DNA from: Cryptomeria japonica
Taxonomy: Eukaryota; Streptophyta; Pinopsida; Cupressales; Cupressaceae
DNA length: 64,000 bases
Direction: 5' to 3'
NCBI RefSeq assembly: GCF_030272615.1
Contig: NC_081414.1
Location: 2,915,501-2,979,500, forward strand
Of this stretch, positions 57,875 through 64,000 are shown in pieces; the first letter of the stretch is position 1; each line of letters begins with the position of its first letter. The position numbers were made by a program, and so were the translations under genes. Below the pieces are notes generated by a model. It searched no databases. It saw only the letters and a list, made by a program, of their open reading frames with translations, and had not been told where the DNA came from.

Positions 57875-59535
57875 TGTAACGTTGTAAATTGTACGCACTT
57901 GCTAAAGTAGTACAATTTCACACCTAGTTTAGCACTCGCCTTGGCCCATTTTGCATATTGCATTGCATTTCCCCTTTAGCACTTAATTAATCAAATTAAT
58001 TAGGTCTAAGGTTCTATTTCATCATCTTCCACATCATAAAGTCGGGCCCTTTCATTAAAGTGTGCCCCTTTCATTTTATTCCTCTAATACATCATTTAAT
58101 CAAGAACCCTAATTAGGTCCTATTTTGAACTTGGGGGCTTGATTTCGGGGGTCAAAACATCTCGAAATCACCTGTAACTTCGGGATTCTCTCTAAAATCA
58201 TCATATCCGACGGCCCTGAAAATTTGGTGAAAAGTTGTTGGGACCATGGTGCCCGGAGTGCACACGGTCCCAGACATTTTTCCCAAAATTTTAGGAGCGC
58301 AATCCAATCATAAAATAAAGCTTAACCCCAAGAAATTGGCGGGAGATTCAATCTCTAGGTCGGCCAAAAGTTGAAATTAAGACCTAGGGTTTCATATATA
58401 AGAGCTCTCTTTCTTCATTTGAAAGGATCCGAATTTTGGTTTCAGGGACCTTCTATGCAGCGAAAGAGCAGATCTTTGAAGACTTCAACAACATTCAACA
58501 TCCATCCATCAAGCATTCATCAATTTCATTCATCCATTTAGGGCTTTGAAGGCATTGAAGAGCAATAAGGGATCACCGACTGAAAATTGGCTTGTACCCC
58601 TCCCTTGGGGTTGGGTATGATTTCATGTTGTTTTCATGTCTTTACATAAGCCTCATTATATCACTTGTATTCATGCTTTAGATCTCTTTACATCTTGATT
58701 TGGAGCATTTACATTATCACTTACAAGCAATTAGGGTTTACTTTCTAGGTTGCTCTAGTTTGCTTACTTGCATTTTAGGATCTTGCACACACACAAGGTC
58801 TGCACACACACTACTTTTACAATACAACTTGGCTATTCGTGGAGGTGGAAATCACCAAAGCGAGGGTTTGACTAAGGCAAAACCCTATATAGCTGCCCAT
58901 CATACCTTTTCAGATATAAGTGCAGGTTTTGGGATTCGGACGACGCCGCAAGTTGCAGATCCGACGGAAGCAGACGGAGATTGAACTTCACACCAAATTT
59001 CAGAGCAAAAGACCAGGATAGGGGCGTGGGGCACCCTGATCCTGCCAGGATAGGGGCACTAGGTGCCTTGGTCCTTGGGACAGGGGCGCTGGGCGCCCTG
59101 GTCCTTCTGTTAGACAGCATTTTCGACAGTTTTCCAGGTTGTAAAATAGCAGTTTCAGGTGCAGTTTCATGAGCAGAATCAGGACAGTGGCGCCCGCGCC
59201 CCCGTCCCGAACATTTTCACTCAGATTTTAACTCTGGGTATGCATCTGTATTCTTGTCTTGTCCTTGTGTTTGCAGCTTTCCATTGTTTAACTTCAATTC
59301 TGCAATTTTGTTATTAGTTCATACTTGCACTCTGAGGTTAGGAATTAAACTTGCATCATTTTATCTTTCAATTACAACAAAGGAATAGAAACCCTAATAG
59401 GTAGCCCGTGGCTCTCTCTTTCACAAAAAGAAGTAGCCAATTGTGTGATACCTCTAGGCTCTTTCGTATTCCACAATGTGTGTCAAAAGGTAGGATTAGG
59501 ACATGTTAGCCTAGTCTCGCTTTTTCCCCTACACA
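57875..59535 (+). repeat. gypsy 3 3' LTR (1661 bp)
   Basis: Copy of 48716-50344. The 32-bp length difference is largely explained by three rather than two units of the GC-rich minisatellite (59016-59105). TATA box at 58395-58403. Confidence 0.95.
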
Positions 59536-59638
59536 GATAGGTCTAGAAGAACTGGATGAACTTGAACTATTAGTCACCACAGGATCTTCCTCAAGTGGTT
59601 AAGCTTTCTGCAGAGAGGACCAAAGCTCTAATACCAAT
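59536..59638 (-). pseudogene. copia 2 leader, primer site and first gag codons
   Basis: The minus strand starts with TGGTATTAGAGC (59625-59636), the tRNA-iMet primer site with one change. A serine-rich start of gag follows and is cut by gypsy 3 at the codons for R-P-I. The expected ATG seems to read GTG. Confidence 0.75.
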
Positions 59639-60814
59639 TGTTAGACAGTTCAAATAACCGAAAGACAACTGAGAGGGGGGGGGGGGGGTGAATCAGTTGT
59701 CACAAACTACTAGAACCCAAAACATTAATATCAGAATGCTTAAACCAAATATCGAAATAGTAGTTAAACCAATTAAACATAAACAATAATCATAGAATAA
59801 ATGCCATCCATATAACACCAAGATTTATACGTGGAAATCTTGGTAAAGGGAAAAACCACGGTGGGAAGCCTACCCACAATCAGATAATACTTCTGAAGTA
59901 AGTATGTGAATTACAATTGAGAGGCCTACACTTGCAAGAAGGCCAACAACCTAGAGCGCACTGCTCAACACAAAAGGAGCCTCACTGACTACATAGAAAT
60001 CCAGACTACAATTTGGAGAATTGTTGAACTGCAAAAGATAGCATCTCCAATACCTGAGTACAGTTCCGGTTAAGCTCAATACCGAGGACTAAATACTCTT
60101 ACATAAAACCAATTCAATCTTCAATAATCGACCAACTCCTCTGCTTGAATGATATTACATTTTTTGCACATTACATTCCTTGACCATGACCTCTAATATA
60201 ACAATGATTATCTACAATGAGATTTTATATCTATATATACAAACCCTTGACCATGAACAATTAGGTTGGGCACCAGATAATAAACCAATTACATACCAAA
60301 CAAATAATATCCAACACATAAGACATCCCAAAAATACATCGAGAGGTCCAATCCACACATTACATTAAAGTCGGTCCATAACCTAGATCAACCGGGACCC
60401 AGTATAGGCCCACACGCTACAACAATGATCTCCATCCACCAAGTCTCGAACATGATCACCAACAGTATCCTGAAACTCCACCAAAAGCTGCACCAACACC
60501 ACTTATGCAATTCATCAAAGATCTTCATCAAAGCTCTTCTGGTGAAACCCTCTCTGGAACCAGAAACTAAGCTTCTAAGCAAGAAGGATAGCATCCCATC
60601 ACCAGATCAAAACTAACAAACTGAATATGAGCATGAGTATCATGAACAAGCCAATTTTATCACTAAACTATATCAAAGCCTATCGGATCATGCCGGATCC
60701 AAATCAACCATAAACCATTCAACCTACCGGGACCAAAAGGGTGCTGGTAAAGCATCTAAATAGCTAGTGTTGACATCAATGCAACACATAATCAATTCCA
60801 CCAAATGGCCAACA
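59639..60814 (-). repeat. copia 2 5' LTR (1176 bp)
   Basis: The + strand runs from TGTTAGAC to GGCCAACA. A G-run of 14 (59675-59688) lies near the LTR end, as in the other copy. Uninterrupted. Confidence 0.93.
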
Positions 60815-61001
60815 CCCTCGTGCACTTTGCATAATGCCCATTCAGCCTCTTGTTTGTCTAGACTCCTTCAGAGGGAACCATCAAAATGCATTTTGAATAG
60901 GGTGTCTCCAAGGATGGTGTAATGGGCACCCCAGCGAATGAAAGTTTGTTGTTGGGTTTTGGTGAGGTGGGGAGGGATGGTGTTGTCTCTTAGGTAGGAA
61001 A
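60815..61001 (-). pseudogene. gypsy 4 pol segment between RNase H and integrase
   Basis: The minus-strand frame reads SYLRDNTIPPHLTKTQQQTF to EWALCKVHEG with one CGA-to-TGA stop. It joins the integrase at 37032 once copia 2 is removed, and the RNase H part at 62027 once solo LTR C is removed. Confidence 0.85.
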
Positions 61002-62031
61002 TGTGTGTGTGAAAAGTGGACCTATATCTATATCTAGAATACACAACACTTCAATTAAGTCATTACATGCATGGTTAGTAAATCAATAATCAATGAATAA
61101 TAAACCATTGCAAAACGACCCATTGCCTTCTAGTAGATGCGAGTTTAGATTTCTCTCAGATTGCTAAGCTATCCAGTGACTAGACAACACCTAAATGAAG
61201 GATTTTTAAATCTATATGAGCATGGATTAAGCTAGATGATTACAAGATTAATCTAACATGACTTAAGCAATAAATGAGATAAATGATCTAAGTATGTATG
61301 CAATAACTAATATATGAATATCTGAATGCACAAATATTACTGAACCTAGAGCAAAAACAACATGATAACATTATATTCTCCAGGATTTTTGAATAAGAGA
61401 TGAGAGCCTGAATTTATAGAAAATTCAGAAAGAAACCAACGACTGAGATCAGATGATGATGAGCAGTCAAGATTTTCCAAGAGGAAGCACAATCCAGGTG
61501 AATTGATGTGATTGGATGCTTTTCTTAGTTTTAAAGGAAATTGAACTAAAATTAAGATAAAATAAAAAAAAACTGATTTATTCTCTATTTCATTCAATTT
61601 TAATATTTAATTATTTTATTTGCTTTCTTTGAGATTATTTATCAATTTTTAATTCTTTCTTGGTCAATTAATTCCTTTTTTGATTTATTTCCATTTTTGA
61701 AGATTTGTGCTCATAATTTCCAATTCCTCTTTCTTGATTTGTTTCCTTTTTTGAAGATTTATGACAAATTGATTTATTTAATTAAATATGCTAGGATATT
61801 TGATAAAATAAATAAGATAATTGTTTAAAAATGATTTACTTGGAATGATCAATTAATTAAATAAATATTTAATTAATATTGGTTGATTAATTTTGCCATG
61901 TGACATTGATGATTTTAGAAATTAATTGTGTGCTCAAGATTTATTTAATTGCCTTTGGTTAGGACCTTGGTGATGTTGTCGAGATTAGGGGCTCATGGTT
62001 TAGATGACCATTTTTAGGGTATTACAGGAAA
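60997..62031 (-). mobile_element. Solo LTR C (61002-62026) with GGAAA duplication
   Basis: 1025 bp from TGTGTGTG to ATTACA, flanked by GGAAA at 60997-61001 and 62027-62031. The minus strand starts TGTAATACCCTAAAAATGG, like solo LTR A, and a minus-strand TATAAATTC lies near 61410. Inserted in gypsy 4 pol. Confidence 0.9.
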
Positions 62032-62757
62032 AGGTCTCTTGCTATGAAGGGGATTCGGGTCCAACAAGTACACACACCATTTCAGGCTTAGGTAGATCGT
62101 ATATTGGTATGAAGAGTTGCTTGACTAGAAACTCATATTTCTGACTATGTGCCGACATCTGAAGGAGAGAACCAATAGTGTCCATTGCATCTGCAACTCT
62201 ATTGTTCATGTATGAGATTTGATCAAACTTGATTGTCGTGAAGTGCTGCTTTAGGTCTTCTACCATGTTACAATAGGGAAGAAGCTTGTCATCTTTCGTT
62301 TGATACTCATCATTAACCTATTTAATGACAAGTTGGGAATCACCATAAACATGTAATTCCAATATCTTCCATTGGATGGCCAAACGAAGTCCAGTGATGA
62401 GTGCTTCATATTCTGCAATGTTATTGGTGCATGAAAAGGCGATCTTATATTATTTAGGGATGCAATCTACTTGTGGTGTGACCAACAATATGCCTACCTT
62501 TGATCCCTTCTGCGTGCAAGATCCATCAAAGTATAACTGCCATTTGGATGATATGGTGATAGTCATTATGGACTCATCAGGGAATTCTATGAGGATGGGG
62601 TGATCACCTTGAAATGGAGCATTTTCCAGTTGGTCTTCTATCACTTGTCATTTGATTGCCTTTCTATCCACATACTCAATGTCAAATTTGCTCAATAACA
62701 TGACCCATTTAACAATTCTTCCCGTGAGAGCATGATGCAGAGGGTAGGAGTATCTTA
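62032..62757 (-). pseudogene. gypsy 4 RNase H region (connection and second RNase H)
   Basis: Minus-strand ALTGRIVKWVMLLSKFDIEY (about 62735-62675), then WQLYFDGSCTQKGSKVG (about 62545-62495), NNIAEYEALITGL and HVYGDSQLVIK. It ends in VCVLVGPESPS near 62045. Stops lie near 62648, 62450 and 62320. It is very similar to the same region of gypsy 1. Homology stops at about 62757, where RT sequence should continue. Confidence 0.9.
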
Positions 62758-64000
62758 CCCAAACATGTAAGGAATCTTACCCACACCCACACAAATCATT
62801 CCTCAAGACCTCTCATTGGTTAAACACATCACCTCTGATCCCCTACTCTCCACATACTAGAATAACACTCCCAACACACTGTCTCACTGTTTTAGGACAG
62901 TCAAAAGCATAAATCACAATATTTGTTGACCAAACAACTCATAAAACTCTCTCCCTTTGGTTTCACACATTCCAAATGTACTCAAGAAACTCACACACCC
63001 CCTTAGGCTCTATCCATTTCCATACATACTCCACTAAACCATTAAACACAACTTTGAAACTAAATAAACAAAATATACCTTCTTGTTGTCCTTCTTAATA
63101 GACCCGTACTCAGAAATCTCTATCTTTTAAACAAAAAATTATTTACTCAATCGCTTTAGTGAGATTCTTCTAAACTTAACCCTCAACAAAATAGCCAAAA
63201 TTTAAGAAGATCCAACCGTTCAGTGATGAGATATTGGCCTCGCATCAGGACTGTTGCAGTCACACCCCAAATCTGACTGTTTTTCAGTCTGAAACCTTCA
63301 TGAAGCACATGCCAAATCCATCATGGAACCCTGCACACAACATGGATAGATAAAATACATCCTTAACCTCATCCCTTCCCAAAATGGGGTTTGAAAAAAC
63401 ATCTAAACAAAATTTATTACATTTATGAGGCCACTGGATGCCCTAGTAAGGGTTTTGACAATTTTGAAACAAATGTCAATATCTTCCACAAATGGTAATG
63501 AAATTGCACCAAATAAAAACAAAAGTACTCTTAGTTCATTTAAATTTCATCCCAGTAAGATTACTTAATCAAAAAAATTCATATCAATTTGCGAATGAAC
63601 AAATTTCAGTCTGTCATACGTTGAAAACTCAGAAAATACAAGGAAAAATACAATTTTATTGCTCCACTTCTCAAATCTCGACCTCCACATCCAACCTATC
63701 TCTCAAAATGGATTAATTTCATCATTTTATAGTTCTCCAAGCCTTCTAAGGCCGAAATGTAACTAATAACCACCTATAACTACCCTTTTTGACTTTTTTT
63801 GCAATTTTGACAATAAAAGTTGCACACATGAAGTTGTCAATATGATCAAACTTGAACTCCAACCCTCCTAACCTATCAAAATGGTCTTCAAATGACCTTA
63901 TAAACATTTATAACATGTTTTATTGACTAAAAACTCAAGCCTACCCTTAAAACCCCAAATTAGCCATTTTTAGGCCTAATTGCCAACATTTGACAATTTT
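62758..64000. other. Unassigned non-coding sequence, possible LTR beginning
   Basis: It breaks the gypsy 4 pol. No coding domain is seen on either strand. A TGTAAGGAATC at 62766 could be the start of an LTR running out of the window, with AAACA (62761-62765) as candidate duplication, but nothing inside the window confirms this. The 74-codon frame at 63492 has no recognisable content. Confidence 0.4.

Larger units (their letters stand above)
48711..59540 (+). mobile_element. gypsy 3: Tat-type Ty3/gypsy element (48716-59535) with GATAG duplication
   Basis: 10.8 kb with LTRs at 48716-50344 and 57875-59535, flanked by GATAG at 48711-48715 and 59536-59540. It has dual RNase H and most catalytic residues, with few stops. 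It interrupts the beginning of the copia 2 gag, and removing it restores the codons ..RPIFQRDIL... It also carries an antisense gene between integrase and the 3' LTR. A recognisable gag capsid domain is missing. Confidence 0.96.
37028..60819 (-). mobile_element. copia 2: Ty1/copia element split by three insertions (37033-60814)
   Basis: Minus-strand element with LTRs at 37033-38761 (3') and 59639-60814 (5'), and the duplication CCCTC at 37028-37032 and 60815-60819. It interrupts the gypsy 4 integrase finger, and removing it rejoins the codons for KVHEG and IYGAY. It contains solo LTR B, LTR-RT 5 and gypsy 3. Its own internal sequence is about 4.5 kb, in 59638-59536, 48715-44267 and 38783-38762. 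Confidence 0.95.

Noticed and set aside
49541-58984. A 94-codon open frame present in both gypsy 3 LTRs (49541-49825 and 58700-58984)
   Set aside because: The LTRs are copies of each other, so repetition is not evidence of selection. It has no recognisable domain.

Overview
The window is nuclear DNA from a seed plant with a large, retrotransposon-swollen genome. The base composition, the very dense nesting of slowly decayed LTR retrotransposons and the lack of any recognisable host gene make a gymnosperm (conifer-like) genome my best guess, but the sequence does not prove the taxon. Almost every base that can be explained belongs to LTR retrotransposons. I see no rRNA, tRNA gene, CRISPR array, bacterial operon or organellar gene.

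Layout, left to right. (1) 1-3274 and 19395-~21925: the 3' part of a Ty1/copia element ('copia 1', + strand, pol broken by stop codons only). It is interrupted by a complete Ty3/gypsy Tat-type element ('gypsy 1', 3275-19389, 777-bp LTRs, TSD CTTTG) and, in its 3' LTR, by a solo LTR (19697-20636, TSD GAATG). (2) ~21926-22707: a scrap of an L1-type LINE. (3) 22708-35973 plus 35974-37032, 60815-61001 and 62027-~62757: a minus-strand Tat element ('gypsy 4') with a probable very long 3' LTR. Into it landed copia 3 (25551-31546, TSD AAAAC, intact 1347-codon gag-pol), copia 2 (37033-60814, TSD CCCTC) and a solo LTR (61002-62026, TSD GGAAA). (4) Inside copia 2 sit a solo LTR (37084-37561, TSD GGGGT), a deleted LTR element ('LTR-RT 5', 38784-44266) and another Tat element ('gypsy 3', 48716-59535, TSD GATAG). 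(5) 62758-64000 is unexplained non-coding sequence, perhaps the start of one more LTR.

How the parts work. The sense genes are the usual retrotransposon set: gag capsid/nucleocapsid, aspartic protease, reverse transcriptase, RNase H (two RNase H domains in the Tat elements) and integrase. Only copia 3 keeps an unbroken polyprotein. Both better-preserved Tat elements also carry, between integrase and the 3' LTR, a gene on the opposite strand with its own TATA box, a short first exon, an intron and a second exon. In gypsy 1 this antisense gene encodes a plant mobile domain (PMD) protein. Its intron is packed with copies of a GCGTCTGTGT-type motif that also fills the 5' leader of the same element, in the same transcript orientation. 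This antisense gene and its motif arrays are the most unusual things in the window.
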